NCBI RefSeq assembly: GCF_021412565.1
Contig: NZ_JAKCLJ010000006.1
Location: 62,001-126,000, forward strand
Direction: 5' to 3'
DNA length: 64,000 nucleotides
Source: Shewanella sp. AS1
GTDB lineage: Bacteria > Pseudomonadota > Gammaproteobacteria > Enterobacterales > Shewanellaceae
Part shown: positions 20,461 to 29,690 of the stretch, one piece after another
Layout: each line of letters begins with the position of its first letter
Position numbering within the stretch: the first letter of the stretch is position 1
Translations under genes and position numbers: made by a program
The notes under the pieces: model-generated
Databases searched by the model: none
What the model was told of the DNA's origin: nothing
What the model saw: the letters and a program-made list of their open reading frames with translations, nothing else

Positions 20461-20895
20461 ATGCAGATAAAAATAGCAATTGAGGAAGATTTAGCCCCAT
20501 TGGCAGAGCTGTTCGATGAGTATCGTCAGAGCCTAGGGCAACCCCGCGAGTTCGTTAAATGCTATGAATTTATTCAGGCTCGCCTGGCGGAAAATGATTC
20601 AGTCATTTTAATTGCCAAGCAGGTGAATCAGTTGATCGGTTTTATTCAGTTATACCCCTCCTACTCATCGCGTTTATTGATGCCAATTTGGTTTTTCGAC
20701 GATATCTATGTGGTTGAAAAATATCGCAAGCTGGGGATAGCAACCCAGTTGGTACAAAAGGCAAAAGAGTTGGCGAATGAAGCCAAAGTTCTCGCTGTTC
20801 GCCATGATAATCTTCCCAAGGAGAGTATCAAAGCCTTAGAGTGGGTAGGACTTACCTTGCTGGATGTGAGGGATGAAAGACGTGACAGTGAATGA
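20461..20895 (+). CDS. GNAT family N-acetyltransferase
   Basis: About 144 residues from ATG 20461 (MQIKIAIEEDLAPLAEL), with AAGGATGG just upstream; an ATG at 20407 is further from any ribosome binding site. It has the GNAT fold: motif D-like IGFIQLYPSYSS, strand 4 IWFFDDIYVVEKYRKLGIA and the acetyl-CoA pyrophosphate loop VEKYRKLGIATQLV (Q/RxxGxG/A type). It transfers an acetyl group to an unknown amine. The C-terminal VLAVRHDNLPKESIKALEWVGL fits the family's last strand and helix (split here as VLAVRHDN and LEWVGL). Confidence 0.87.
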   Translation: MQIKIAIEEDLAPLAELFDEYRQSLGQPREFVKCYEFIQARLAENDSVILIAKQVNQLIGFIQLYPSYSSRLLMPIWFFDDIYVVEKYRKLGIATQLVQKAKELANEAKVLAVRHDNLPKESIKALEWVGLTLLDVRDERRDSE

Positions 20896-20978
20896 GGCTG
20901 AGGGGAAAGTATTAGCGGTAATCTTCATTGTGATAAGATACGGCGTTTTTAGATATCTGATCCCTTGGAGATAAAAAG

Positions 20979-21683
20979 GTGAATAAAAGTGTTGTAACCA
21001 ATCTGCTGGCTTTGCTCCTTGTCCTTTGCGGCCTGCTGTTTTCTTCTGCCGTGGTACTGAGCATAGGATTATTTGCCCTGTCTGGGGCGGTAACAAACTG
21101 GCTGGCTATCCATATGTTGTTTGAAAAAGTGCCGGGATTGTACGGCAGTGGTGTGGTGCCGGCGCGTTTTGAGGAGTTTAAGGCCGGTATTGCCCATCTG
21201 ATGATGGAGCAGTTTTTTACCGAGCAGAATATCGATAAGTTTCTGTCGGGTCAGGGGGGCGGTGCCAGTCACATTAACCTGGTACCCGTTATCGAAAAAG
21301 TGGATATGACGCCCGCATTCGATGCGCTGGTGACTACGGTTGAGCAATCCTCTTTAGGTGGAATGTTGGCTATGTTTGGTGGCTCAGAGGCGATAGCTCC
21401 GCTCAAGGCGCCCTTTATCGAGAAGATGAAAAACTCAATGATTGAGATCACCCAGAGTGATGATTTCTTCGAGCTGATCAAGCAGGAGATAGAGCAGCCC
21501 GATGTGATGGCTGATCTTCGCGCTCAGATTGATACCATAGTGCATCAACGCCTCGAAGAACTGACTCCAAACCTAGTGAAAGAGATAGTACAGCAAATGA
21601 TAAAGAAACACCTGGGCTGGTTAGTGGTCTGGGGCGGTGTCTTTGGGGGCATCATTGGTTTCTTGGCGGCATGGATCCCATAA
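20979..21683 (+). CDS. DUF445 family membrane protein
   Basis: 234 residues from GTG 20979, with TTGGAG eight bases upstream. Two hydrophobic segments at the N-terminus contain the DUF445 hallmark FALSGAVTNWLAIHMLFEKVPG (seen as GAVTNWLAIHMLFEK), followed by the basic PARFEEFKAGIA motif. A long helical cytoplasmic or periplasmic middle part follows and a final membrane segment (WLVVWGGVFGGIIGFLAAWI) closes the protein. The function of DUF445 is unknown. The gene stands alone. Confidence 0.88.
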   Translation: MNKSVVTNLLALLLVLCGLLFSSAVVLSIGLFALSGAVTNWLAIHMLFEKVPGLYGSGVVPARFEEFKAGIAHLMMEQFFTEQNIDKFLSGQGGGASHINLVPVIEKVDMTPAFDALVTTVEQSSLGGMLAMFGGSEAIAPLKAPFIEKMKNSMIEITQSDDFFELIKQEIEQPDVMADLRAQIDTIVHQRLEELTPNLVKEIVQQMIKKHLGWLVVWGGVFGGIIGFLAAWIP

Positions 21684-21732
21684 TAGTTTGACTCATCCCT
21701 GGCTAATATACCCTTGAAAGAAGGAGAGTTCG

Positions 21733-22083
21733 ATGAATAAGCATTTAACCATTAATTACCTTGAGATCCCTGTACGGGATTTGGCAAAAACCAAGGCATT
21801 CTTTAACCGAGTGTTTTCCTGGGAATTTGTCGATTACGGTGAGAACTACACTTGCTTTATTCATGCGGGGATAACTGGGGGATTTTACGCCAGCGAGCAG
21901 AGCTTTAATCTGACCAAAGGCTCGCCACTCATAGTCATCTATTCATCGGAGCTGGAATTTACCCTGGCCGATATTGAGCGTGCAGGTGGCGTGATCACTA
22001 AAGCTATCTTTACTTTTCCAGGTGGACGACGGTTTCATTTCTCCGATCCCAATGGCAACGAGTATGCAGTTTGGTCTGAGTAA
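21733..22083 (+). CDS. VOC family (glyoxalase-like) protein
   Basis: 116 residues with GAAGGAGAG upstream of ATG 21733. A single vicinal-oxygen-chelate domain: NYLEIPVRDLAKTKAFFNRVF at the start (metal-ligand region), FYASEQSF in the middle and FHFSDPNGNEYAVWSE at the end, where the final Glu is a usual metal ligand. Members include glyoxalases, fosfomycin-resistance enzymes and antibiotic-binding proteins. The particular substrate is not evident. Confidence 0.87.
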   Translation: MNKHLTINYLEIPVRDLAKTKAFFNRVFSWEFVDYGENYTCFIHAGITGGFYASEQSFNLTKGSPLIVIYSSELEFTLADIERAGGVITKAIFTFPGGRRFHFSDPNGNEYAVWSE

Positions 22084-22108
22084 CTTTTTGAGTTAAGTCA
22101 AAGAAATA

Positions 22109-22147
22109 AAAAACGCCCATTCTATTAATTAGAAAGGGCGTTTTTTT
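22109..22147. terminator. Bidirectional terminator between the VOC gene and asnB
   Basis: AAAAACGCCC and GGGCGTTTTTTT flank an inner stem TTCTA/TAGAA. It can serve both converging genes. Confidence 0.85.
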
Positions 22148-22177
22148 ATGGAAGCCTAAGCGATGGCTCAGCTAGGT

Positions 22178-23842
22178 TTACATTTCATAGGCACTGTCGT
22201 GGACAGAGCGGACTGCACGGCCAGAGGGGTCGATGATCCCTTGCAGGCTCTCATCCCAGGCGAGTGCTTCAGGGGTCGAGCAGGCCACCGACTTGCCGCC
22301 GGGAACCGTTTCTGCCGCCGATGCCAGCGGGAAGAGCTCATCGAAGAAGCAGCGGTAGAAATAAGCCTCTTTGGTCTCTGGCGTGTTATAGGGGAAACGG
22401 AACTTGGCGTTGGCCAGCTGCAGATCGTCGACCATTTTTGCGGCATGATCTTTCAGGCCATCGATCCAAGAGTAGCCCACGCCATCACTGAACTGCTCTT
22501 TCTGGCGCCACGCCACCTCTTTTGGCAACTTATGCTCGAACGCCTGGCGTAGGATATGTTTCTCTATGCGACCATCTTTTGACATCTTAGCTTCTGGGTT
22601 GATCCGCATTGCCGTGTCGATAAATTCTTTATCCAGGAAAGGCACACGGGCCTCTAATCCCCAGGCCGCCATGGCTTTGTTGGCACGCAGGCAGTCGAAC
22701 AGGTGTAACTTATCGAGCTTACGCACTAACTCCTCGTGGAAGGCCTGAGCATTGGGCGCCTTATGGAAATAGAGGTAACCACCAAAGAGTTCATCGGCGC
22801 CTTCGCCAGAGAGCACCATCTTGATCCCCATGGCTTTGATCTTACGAGCCATCAGATACATAGGTGTCGCGGCGCGGATGGTGGTGACATCATAGGTTTC
22901 CAGATGGTAAATCACATCTTTGATGGCATCTAAACCATCTTGGAAGGTAAAAGTGATCTCATGGTGGATAGTCCCGATAGCATCTGCCACTTTTTTTGCC
23001 GCAGCCAGATCCGGAGAGCCGATGAGTCCCACTGCAAATGAGTGTAGCTGTGGCCACCAGGCATCGCTGGCGCCGTCATCTTCGATACGGCGTTTGGCAA
23101 AGGTTTGGGTGATGGCTGAAATCACCGAAGAATCCAGGCCACCGGAGAGTAAGACACCATATGGGACATCTGACATGAGTTGACGTTTTACCGCCGCCTC
23201 TAAAGCACTACGCAGTTCATCAATGCTGGCATCGTTATCTTTAACCGCGCTGAAATCCTGCCAGTCCCTTTGATAATATTGTTGATAACCCGCTCGGGTT
23301 TGGTAATGGCCAGGCTTAAATTCTGCCACGGTTTTACACACAGGGATCAGAGCTTTCATCTCGGAGGCGACATAGAAGTTACCTTCGGCATCATGGCCGG
23401 TGTAGAGCGGAATGATGCCCATATGGTCGCGACCAATCAGGTAGGTATCTTTTGCTTTGTCGTAGAGCACGAAGGCGAAAATACCGTTGAGCTTATCGAG
23501 GAAATTGCAGCCATACTCTTGATACAGAGCCAAAATCACTTCGCAGTCTGAGTTGGTCTGGTAGCTGTATTTGTCACCCAGTTCGGCTTTAAGTTCTTTA
23601 TGGTTATAGATCTCGCCGTTGACGGCGAGGATCAGGCTTTCATCTTCAGTCAGTAGTGGCTGGGCCCCATGTTCAATATCGACAATGGCCAGGCGTTCAT
23701 GGGCAAGAATGGCCTTGTCACCGCTGTAGATCCCTGACCAGTCAGGACCTCTGTGGCGTAACAGCTTTGACATTTCCAGTGCTACCTGGCGGAGCGCAGT
23801 GGCGTCAGATTGAATATCTAAAATGGCGAAAATTGAACACAT
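22178..23842 (-). CDS. asnB: Asparagine synthetase B (glutamine-hydrolysing)
   Basis: 554 residues, the same length as E. coli AsnB. It makes asparagine from aspartate, ATP and glutamine. The N-terminal class II glutaminase domain begins MCSIF, so Cys2 becomes the nucleophile after Met removal, and includes RHRGPDWSGIY and AVNGEIYNH. The C-terminal synthetase domain has the PP-loop SGGLDSS near residue 233 and LSGEGADELFGGY, which binds ATP and aspartate. It is monocistronic and is bounded by terminators at 22109-22147 and 24133-24160. Confidence 0.97.
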   Translation of the reverse strand: MCSIFAILDIQSDATALRQVALEMSKLLRHRGPDWSGIYSGDKAILAHERLAIVDIEHGAQPLLTEDESLILAVNGEIYNHKELKAELGDKYSYQTNSDCEVILALYQEYGCNFLDKLNGIFAFVLYDKAKDTYLIGRDHMGIIPLYTGHDAEGNFYVASEMKALIPVCKTVAEFKPGHYQTRAGYQQYYQRDWQDFSAVKDNDASIDELRSALEAAVKRQLMSDVPYGVLLSGGLDSSVISAITQTFAKRRIEDDGASDAWWPQLHSFAVGLIGSPDLAAAKKVADAIGTIHHEITFTFQDGLDAIKDVIYHLETYDVTTIRAATPMYLMARKIKAMGIKMVLSGEGADELFGGYLYFHKAPNAQAFHEELVRKLDKLHLFDCLRANKAMAAWGLEARVPFLDKEFIDTAMRINPEAKMSKDGRIEKHILRQAFEHKLPKEVAWRQKEQFSDGVGYSWIDGLKDHAAKMVDDLQLANAKFRFPYNTPETKEAYFYRCFFDELFPLASAAETVPGGKSVACSTPEALAWDESLQGIIDPSGRAVRSVHDSAYEM

Positions 23843-24196
23843 AACTAAAAGCTCCGAAAATCTAAATCAAACCTAATTGCTGAACACTTTGACAGTAATT
23901 TACACGGAAGCCAAATTTAAATTTTAATAAAACAGCTAGAAATCGGCATTTTTAATGAATGAAATTGCGTTAAAATCCAGTTAAAAATAGATAATCATTA
24001 AAAATTTTCCTGATTTCATGAATTTTATTTATTTGCCAGGCTGTTTTTGCTGTGTGTTTTAGCAATTAATCAGCTCATCTTAAGATTCTTAAGTATAAGT
24101 TCATCAGGTGATTTTTTGGTTATTAAATGAGCAAAAAGGCTTCATATTAGAAGCCTTTTTGTGTGGTTTTATCTCCGGGATAATACTTATTCGCGA
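23843..24196. other. AT-rich gap with the asnB promoter region
   Basis: About 350 bases between asnB and the M28 peptidase, both minus strand. It is very AT-rich (for example the ATTTAAATTTTAATAAAA stretch). It contains the terminator of the peptidase gene at its right end and presumably the asnB promoter at its left end. No reading frame or other element is evident. Confidence 0.4.
24133..24160 (-). terminator. Rho-independent terminator after the M28 peptidase gene
   Basis: AAAAAGGCTTC and GAAGCCTTTTT form a stem with an 8-base loop, 37 bases beyond the peptidase stop on the minus strand. Confidence 0.85.
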
Positions 24197-25837
24197 TTAT
24201 TCTTGCGCCGGGCGTAATCGGTGAAACTCGGTTCCCTGATAGTAGCCGGGCCAGTCGTCACTGTTGGCCAGGGTCCTAGCCGCCAGGAAGTAGATGCCAA
24301 GATCTTCCAGGGCGCCGGACAGATCCCAATCTGCTCTGTATTCATCACAGACGTTGTGATAACAGCCTTTGAACTTCTCTTGCATCTGAGCCTTATATTG
24401 AGCAGTGGCCTCGTCGACAGGCTTGCTGCCGCCACCGGCAAACACAGCTGGAACCCCATATTTAGCGAAGCTGAAATGATCGGAGCGGAAAAAGCCGCCG
24501 GATTCTGGACGTGACTCACTTACCATAGTGCGGTTCTGGGTGCTGAGGGCCTTGGCAAGATAAGTCTCAAGCTGGGATTTACCTTTACCAACAACTGTGT
24601 AATCCGATGTGCGACCATAGATATTGGTGCTGTCTAAGTTAAACACGCCCACGGTTTTATCTAGAGGATACAGAGGATTAGCAGCATAATATTGTGAGCC
24701 TAATAGCCCCTGTTCTTCACCTGTGGTCGCAACAAAGGTGATTGAACGCTTGAGGGGATGACCATCTTTCGCTTGCTGGGCAAATTGACGAGCAATTTCT
24801 AAAATCCCGGCCGTGCCAGAGGCATTGTCTAATGCGCCATTGTAGATCTGATCGCCTTCTTTGTTGGGATCTTTGCCAATATGATCCCAATGGGCGGTGA
24901 ACAGCAGGTGTTCATCACTGGCCGTCGTGCCGGGTAGGGTGGCAACCACGTTATAGCTGTTGGCGTATTTGGCCTGATTGGCAAAAGTTATGTCGGCACT
25001 TTGGTTAAGTGAAGCATTGAGTGCCTGTGTCGCAGCGCGCTGGCTCAAGTCTTCTAAGGATAAGCCTGCTCTGTTAAACAGTTCGCTGGCTTTCTCTTTG
25101 GTTATCCAGCCTTCGACTTGGACTCGGCTATCCTGAGTCGCTTTATCCAGTACCAGATCTTGCTGTGGCCCGGTCCAGCTGTTTTCAACCACAGACCAGG
25201 GATAGGCCGCAGGTTGTGTGTCATGGATTATGATGGCCCCGAGCGCCCCCTGACGGCTGGCCTCTTCATACTTATAGGTCCAGCGGCCATAGTAGGTCAT
25301 GGCTTTACCGTTGAACTTACCTGAATCGGGCAGGGCAAAACCAGGATCGTTAACTAAGATAACGGCGATTTTGCCTTGCATATCTAAGCCCTGATAGTCG
25401 TTCCAATCATACTCGGGCGCATTGATGCCATAACCCACAAATACCAGCGGGGCATCCTTGATATCGACTTTGTGATTATCATGGCGGCTTGAGAAGACAA
25501 CATCCTTGCGATAGCTCATGGGGAGCCCGCCGAGGGTTATCTTCTGATCTTCACTGGCGGTATAACTCACCATAGGCACGGCCTGCAGGTAACTGCCGTT
25601 ATTGGCACCTTCGAGCCCCGCAGCGGCGAACGCCTTGGTGAGATAATCTAAGGTTAAGGTTTCACCATGAGTGGTGGGCGCGCGGCCTTCGAATCTATCC
25701 GATGACAGGGTTTGGATATCTTGACGAAAGCGGGCTTCGTTCAATTCTACAGCCGAATCACTGGCGTGATCTTGAGCTGAATGTTGACTGCAAGCACTGA
25801 GTAAAGCGATAGCGCACGCGCTTAGGAGTAATCGCAT
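24197..25837 (-). CDS. M28 family zinc metallopeptidase with PA domain (lipoprotein)
   Basis: 546 residues. The signal peptide ends in the lipobox LSAC (about residue 16), so it is a lipoprotein. A PA (protease-associated) insert spans about residues 130-270. The M28 catalytic domain contains the two-zinc ligands in order: HWDHIGKD, NGALDNASG (bridging Asp), TTGEEQGLLGSQYY (catalytic Glu then Glu ligand), NLDSTNIYG and SDHFSFAKYGVPA (last His). It is an aminopeptidase-type enzyme that probably degrades peptides in the periplasm or at the outer membrane. The gene is monocistronic. Confidence 0.92.
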   Translation of the reverse strand: MRLLLSACAIALLSACSQHSAQDHASDSAVELNEARFRQDIQTLSSDRFEGRAPTTHGETLTLDYLTKAFAAAGLEGANNGSYLQAVPMVSYTASEDQKITLGGLPMSYRKDVVFSSRHDNHKVDIKDAPLVFVGYGINAPEYDWNDYQGLDMQGKIAVILVNDPGFALPDSGKFNGKAMTYYGRWTYKYEEASRQGALGAIIIHDTQPAAYPWSVVENSWTGPQQDLVLDKATQDSRVQVEGWITKEKASELFNRAGLSLEDLSQRAATQALNASLNQSADITFANQAKYANSYNVVATLPGTTASDEHLLFTAHWDHIGKDPNKEGDQIYNGALDNASGTAGILEIARQFAQQAKDGHPLKRSITFVATTGEEQGLLGSQYYAANPLYPLDKTVGVFNLDSTNIYGRTSDYTVVGKGKSQLETYLAKALSTQNRTMVSESRPESGGFFRSDHFSFAKYGVPAVFAGGGSKPVDEATAQYKAQMQEKFKGCYHNVCDEYRADWDLSGALEDLGIYFLAARTLANSDDWPGYYQGTEFHRLRPAQE

Positions 25838-26024
25838 GAATGATCCTATGTTTATCGTTATTTATTGTTATTGGTCTTCGCTGAAATCTTGCAAAAATAG
25901 CACGAAAAATTAACACAGGTATCATAATAAGCTGTCTGGTTTTATCAAGTGTTTCAGGGGATTAAAATGTTACTCATTGTAACGATTGAGAAATGTGAAA
26001 AGTGTTCCCAAAGATACATTGAAC

Positions 26025-26043
26025 GGGGCTGAATATCAGCCCC
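26025..26043 (-). terminator. GC-rich hairpin behind the HAD phosphatase gene
   Basis: Perfect inverted repeat GGGGCTGA/TCAGCCCC with a 3-base loop. It lies in the 285-base gap 25838-26122, downstream of the HAD gene, but lacks a good T-run, so its role as terminator is uncertain. The gap also holds two imperfect copies of GTARTTCAGATAGTGC (about 26060-26105) and no gene. Confidence 0.5.
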
Positions 26044-26122
26044 TTGAATGTGGATAGCGCAGGTAATTCAGATAGTGCAACTTGTGTAGGTAGTTCAGAT
26101 AGTGCGGATACAGCCGCTCGGG

Positions 26123-26869
26123 TTAAATAACGTCTATGTCACCAGCACAATCGAAGATGTGGTTTGGTCTAAAGGGCTCTTTGTCGATATCGCCAAGCTG
26201 ACTCACGCCGCTGGTCACTAAAATAGTTTCCAAACCAGCCTGAAAGCCGGCGAGAATATCGGTACGCATATTGTCACCGACTATGACAGTATTGTCTGAG
26301 TGACCACCAATATGGTTAAGGGCGCTGCGGATGATCCAGGAGCTGGGTTTGCCCACATAGAAAGGTCGGCGACCGCAGATACGCTCAATCGGTGCACACA
26401 GTGCGCCGCAAGCTGGGCTGTGCGCCGGGCCGTGGGTATCTGGGTTGGTTGCGATAAAGCGGGCGCCTGCGGCAATAAACTGCGCGGCTTTATGGATCAT
26501 CTCCCAGTTGTAAGAGCGGGTTTCGCCCACGATAACAAAATCGGGATTGATATCTGTGATGGTAAAGCCGGCCTTGTAGAGTTCATGGGTTAGGGCACCT
26601 TCACCAATCACATAGGCTTTGTCGCCCGTCTGATGTTTGAGGAAGTCGGCGGTGGCCATAGCCGAGGTGTAGAAACAGGCTTCTGGCACTTTTATGCCTG
26701 CAGCACCTAACCGATTTTGCAGATCTTTTCCCGTTTGCACTGGATAGTTAGTCAGTATGACTAATGGGTTTCCCTGATCCAAAATACGATGAATAAACTG
26801 ATCACTGCCTGGGATCAATCTATTGTCGTGCAGCAGTACGCCATCGATATCGCAAATTACATTTTTCAT
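26123..26869 (-). CDS. HAD-IIA family phosphatase (NagD-like)
   Basis: About 248 residues from ATG 26869 (MKNVICDIDGVLLHD), with GGGAAG nearby upstream; the earlier ATG at 26899 lacks that support. HAD motifs are visible: motif I DIDGV (nucleophile and acid Asp), motif II in VILTNYPVQTG, the capping HAD-IIA insert including FIATNPDTHGP, and motif IV VGDNMRTDILAGFQAGLETILV with the Mg2+ Asp residues (VGDNMRTDI). E. coli NagD dephosphorylates UMP and other nucleotide monophosphates; this protein probably acts on a small phosphorylated metabolite in the cytoplasm. The exact substrate is unknown. Confidence 0.9.
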   Translation of the reverse strand: MKNVICDIDGVLLHDNRLIPGSDQFIHRILDQGNPLVILTNYPVQTGKDLQNRLGAAGIKVPEACFYTSAMATADFLKHQTGDKAYVIGEGALTHELYKAGFTITDINPDFVIVGETRSYNWEMIHKAAQFIAAGARFIATNPDTHGPAHSPACGALCAPIERICGRRPFYVGKPSSWIIRSALNHIGGHSDNTVIVGDNMRTDILAGFQAGLETILVTSGVSQLGDIDKEPFRPNHIFDCAGDIDVI

Positions 26870-26985
26870 GCTACTTCCCATAGAGTTATTAACCATCATC
26901 TGAGTTTATCTAAAACCAAATAGGGCTTAAAAACAATCAGATTTACCGATTAATTTTATCTCGAAGGGGAGAATAAACAGGCAAT

Positions 26986-27012
26986 AAAAAAGAGATCTGC
27001 AGATCTCTTTAA
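26986..27012 (-). terminator. Rho-independent terminator after purN
   Basis: Perfect palindrome AAAGAGATCTGCAGATCTCTTT with an A/T tract at the distal side for minus-strand transcription, 27 bases behind purN. Confidence 0.75.
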
Positions 27013-27038
27013 AAGTTGGATGAGGTCAGTTGAGCTAA

Positions 27039-27683
27039 TTAGTCAGCTGCATATCCCATAGGAGGCAGAGCTTGGTCGTCTAAATAGGCCACACCTTCTG
27101 TCATTTTCAGCCGGTTTTGAGTAAACCATCGCACCACGAGAGGGTAGATGGCATGCTCTTGTTCATGCACTCGTTGCGCCAGAAGTTCGGCATCATCTTC
27201 AGGATAGACGGGCACTTTGGCTTGCAAAATTACCGGACCAGCATCCAATGCTGGGATCACAAAATGCACTGAGGCACCGTGTTCGTCGTCACTGGCATCA
27301 ATGGCACGCTGATGTGTGTTCAGCCCGGCATATTTAGGTAACAAAGAGGGATGAATATTAAGCATGCGGCCTTGGTAACGCTCGACAAACTCATCACTTA
27401 AGATCCGCATAAAACCCGCCAGAACGATAAGATCTGGCTGGTATTTATCGAGTGCCGATTGTAAGCGAGCGTCATACTCAGCGCGGCTTTCTCCTTGATG
27501 GGCGATCACGCAGCTGGTATCAATCTCATTGTGATGCGCGCGCACTAAGCCGTAGGCATCAGGTTTATTACTGATAACGCCGACCAAGTTGGCTTGCAGG
27601 TTATCATCACAACTGTCGATAATGGCCTGAAGGTTAGAGCCATTACCTGAGATTAATACGACTATGCGACAGCGCTCAGGCAT
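27039..27683 (-). CDS. purN: Phosphoribosylglycinamide formyltransferase
   Basis: 214 residues, normal for PurN. It transfers a formyl group from 10-formyl-tetrahydrofolate to GAR in purine synthesis. Visible motifs are the GAR-binding loop SGNGSNLQAI, the catalytic Asn/His segment MLNIHPSLLPKYAG and the catalytic Asp in IPALDAGPVI. Its ATG shares a base with the stop of purM (TAATG), so the two genes are translationally coupled, as in E. coli. Confidence 0.97.
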   Translation of the reverse strand: MPERCRIVVLISGNGSNLQAIIDSCDDNLQANLVGVISNKPDAYGLVRAHHNEIDTSCVIAHQGESRAEYDARLQSALDKYQPDLIVLAGFMRILSDEFVERYQGRMLNIHPSLLPKYAGLNTHQRAIDASDDEHGASVHFVIPALDAGPVILQAKVPVYPEDDAELLAQRVHEQEHAIYPLVVRWFTQNRLKMTEGVAYLDDQALPPMGYAAD

Positions 27684-28720
27684 TAGATGATCTCCACCTG
27701 CTCTTCATCGCCATTGCGCGTGGCAATGTTACCGATAAGCCAGGCATTTTCGCCTTCGCCGTTAAGCAGTGATAGGGCACTGTCGACCTGATCCTGTGGC
27801 AGGGCGATGATCATACCCACACCGCAGTTAAAGGTACGGTACATCTCAAACTCAGAGATATTGCCGTTTTCCATCAACCAGTTGAAAACGGTTGGCCACT
27901 GCCAAGAGTCACCTTGTACCACGGCTTTAGTGGTTTCTGGTAACACGCGGGGAATATTTTCCCAGAATCCGCCGCCTGTAATGTGCGCCATAGCGTGCAC
28001 GTCATTTTGTTCAAGCAGCTTAAGCAGCGGCTTAACGTAAATCTTAGTCGGTTCGACCAGGTGATCGATAAGCGCCTTGCCTTCCAGCAGTTGCTGAGGA
28101 TCGGCTTTGCTCACTTCGAGCACTTTACGGATCAGGGAATAACCGTTTGAGTGAGGACCGCTAGAGGCGAGTGCAATCAGTGCATCACCGGCAACCACTT
28201 TGCTGCCATCTAATACGTCTTCCTTCTCGACCACACCGACGCAGAAGCCGGCTAAGTCGTAGTCTTCACCTTCGTACATGCCTGGCATTTCAGCAGTTTC
28301 ACCACCAATTAATGCACAGCCTGCCTGGGCGCAGCCATCGGCGATACCGTTGACGACAGAGGTTGCCGTTTCAACATCGAGTTTGCCAGTGGCGTAGTAA
28401 TCTAGGAAGAACAGAGGCTCTGCACCGGCAACGATAAGATCGTTAACGCACATGGCCACAAGATCGACACCCACACTGTCGTGCTTTTTGTAGTCGATAG
28501 CCAGTCTAAGCTTGGTACCAACACCATCGGTGCCGGAAACTAGAACTGGGTGTTTGTACTTAGTTGGTAGCTCACAAAGGGCACCAAAGCCACCTAGGTT
28601 GCCCATGACTTCAGGGCGGTGGGTACGTTTTACGGCTGTTTTGATATTTTCTACAAGGGCGTTGCCTGCGTCGATATCAACACCTGCATCTTTATAGCTT
28701 AGCTGGGTAGGAGTGCTCAC
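27683..28720 (-). CDS. purM: Phosphoribosylformylglycinamidine cyclo-ligase
   Basis: 345 residues if translation begins at GTG 28720 ([18 protein letters not shown]), giving exactly the E. coli PurM length; the in-frame ATG at 28741 would add seven residues with no ribosome binding site before it, while AGAGGA stands correctly before the GTG. PurM makes AIR from FGAM with ATP. Recognisable motifs are [41 protein letters not shown] and [12 protein letters not shown]. It is the first gene of purMN and is divergent from upp. Confidence 0.96.
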   Translation of the reverse strand: MSTPTQLSYKDAGVDIDAGNALVENIKTAVKRTHRPEVMGNLGGFGALCELPTKYKHPVLVSGTDGVGTKLRLAIDYKKHDSVGVDLVAMCVNDLIVAGAEPLFFLDYYATGKLDVETATSVVNGIADGCAQAGCALIGGETAEMPGMYEGEDYDLAGFCVGVVEKEDVLDGSKVVAGDALIALASSGPHSNGYSLIRKVLEVSKADPQQLLEGKALIDHLVEPTKIYVKPLLKLLEQNDVHAMAHITGGGFWENIPRVLPETTKAVVQGDSWQWPTVFNWLMENGNISEFEMYRTFNCGVGMIIALPQDQVDSALSLLNGEGENAWLIGNIATRNGDEEQVEII

Positions 28721-28934
28721 GGAGGATCCTCTCGGGTACATCGTTATTGGATTTTTATGCGGCGCTATTCTATCAGCTTGTCAGCAGGCGAGAAAGTAAT
28801 GATTTGGAATAATCAAATGGACATAGGTCACGATTTGCTGTGTCAGTAAAACTTTATGTTTTCGATATGGGCTAAATCTACTAAGATCTTTGAAATTTGC
28901 TAAAAAAATACCGACATCATATCAGGAGAAGACG

Positions 28935-29561
28935 ATGAAAGTGGTCGAAGTCAAGCACCCTCTAGTACGTCATAAAATTGGATTAATGCGCGAAGGCGAT
29001 ATCAGTACCAAGCGTTTTCGTGAACTTGCAGCGGAAGTGGGCAGTTTATTGACCTACGAAGCGACTGCGGATCTTGAAACGGAAAAAGTGACTATTGAAG
29101 GCTGGAATGGTCCGGTTGATATTGAGCAGATTAAAGGGAAGAAAGTCACAGTAGTTCCTATTTTGCGCGCAGGTCTTGGGATGATGGACGGCGTGCTTGA
29201 GCACGTGCCCAGCGCCCGTATCTCGGTAGTGGGGATTTACCGCGATGAAGAAACCCTAGAGCCTGTGCCTTACTTTGAGAAACTCGCGAGTAATATGGAA
29301 GAGCGTATCGCCTTAGTGGTTGACCCTATGTTGGCGACAGGTGGCTCGATGATCTCAACCATTGATCTACTTAAAGATCGTGGCTGCACCTCGATTAAGG
29401 CTCTGGTACTGGTTGCAGCGCCAGAAGGTATCGCCGCGTTAGAGAAAGCACATCCAGATATTGAACTCTACACAGCTTCTATCGATAAGTGTCTCAATGA
29501 AAACGGTTACATCTTACCTGGTCTGGGTGATGCCGGTGATAAGATTTTCGGTACTAAATAG
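28935..29561 (+). CDS. upp: Uracil phosphoribosyltransferase
   Basis: 208 residues from ATG 28935 ([16 protein letters not shown]), with AGGAGAAG upstream; an ATG at 28890 is in frame but not supported. It salvages uracil to UMP using PRPP. The PRPP loop [11 protein letters not shown] and the uracil-binding C-terminus [17 protein letters not shown] are intact. It is divergent from purMN, the common arrangement in gammaproteobacteria. The nucleobase permease uraA does not follow it; a putative antiporter gene converges on it instead. Confidence 0.97.
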   Translation: MKVVEVKHPLVRHKIGLMREGDISTKRFRELAAEVGSLLTYEATADLETEKVTIEGWNGPVDIEQIKGKKVTVVPILRAGLGMMDGVLEHVPSARISVVGIYRDEETLEPVPYFEKLASNMEERIALVVDPMLATGGSMISTIDLLKDRGCTSIKALVLVAAPEGIAALEKAHPDIELYTASIDKCLNENGYILPGLGDAGDKIFGTK

Positions 29562-29614
29562 TCTTAACTACTGAGTTGATAAGCACAGTTGATAAGATAT
29601 AGTCGATAAGCGTT

Positions 29615-29650
29615 AAAAACAAAAAGGAGCCATTGGCTCCTTTTTGTTTT
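29615..29650. terminator. Bidirectional terminator between upp and the antiporter gene
   Basis: AAAAAGGAGCC and GGCTCCTTTTT form a tight stem with A and T tracts on both sides. Confidence 0.88.
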
Positions 29651-29690
29651 TCTGAATGAAGTGCGCTTAACGCACTTTTTCATCTCAGAG

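Noticed and set aside
22163..22552. Open frame on the plus strand opposite asnB
   Set aside because: asnB is complete, full length and has all catalytic motifs; the opposite frame has no family similarity or ribosome binding site.
24187..24519. Second minus-strand frame in the end of the M28 peptidase gene
   Set aside because: The main frame continues to its own stop with all zinc ligands present; the shorter one is a shadow in another frame.
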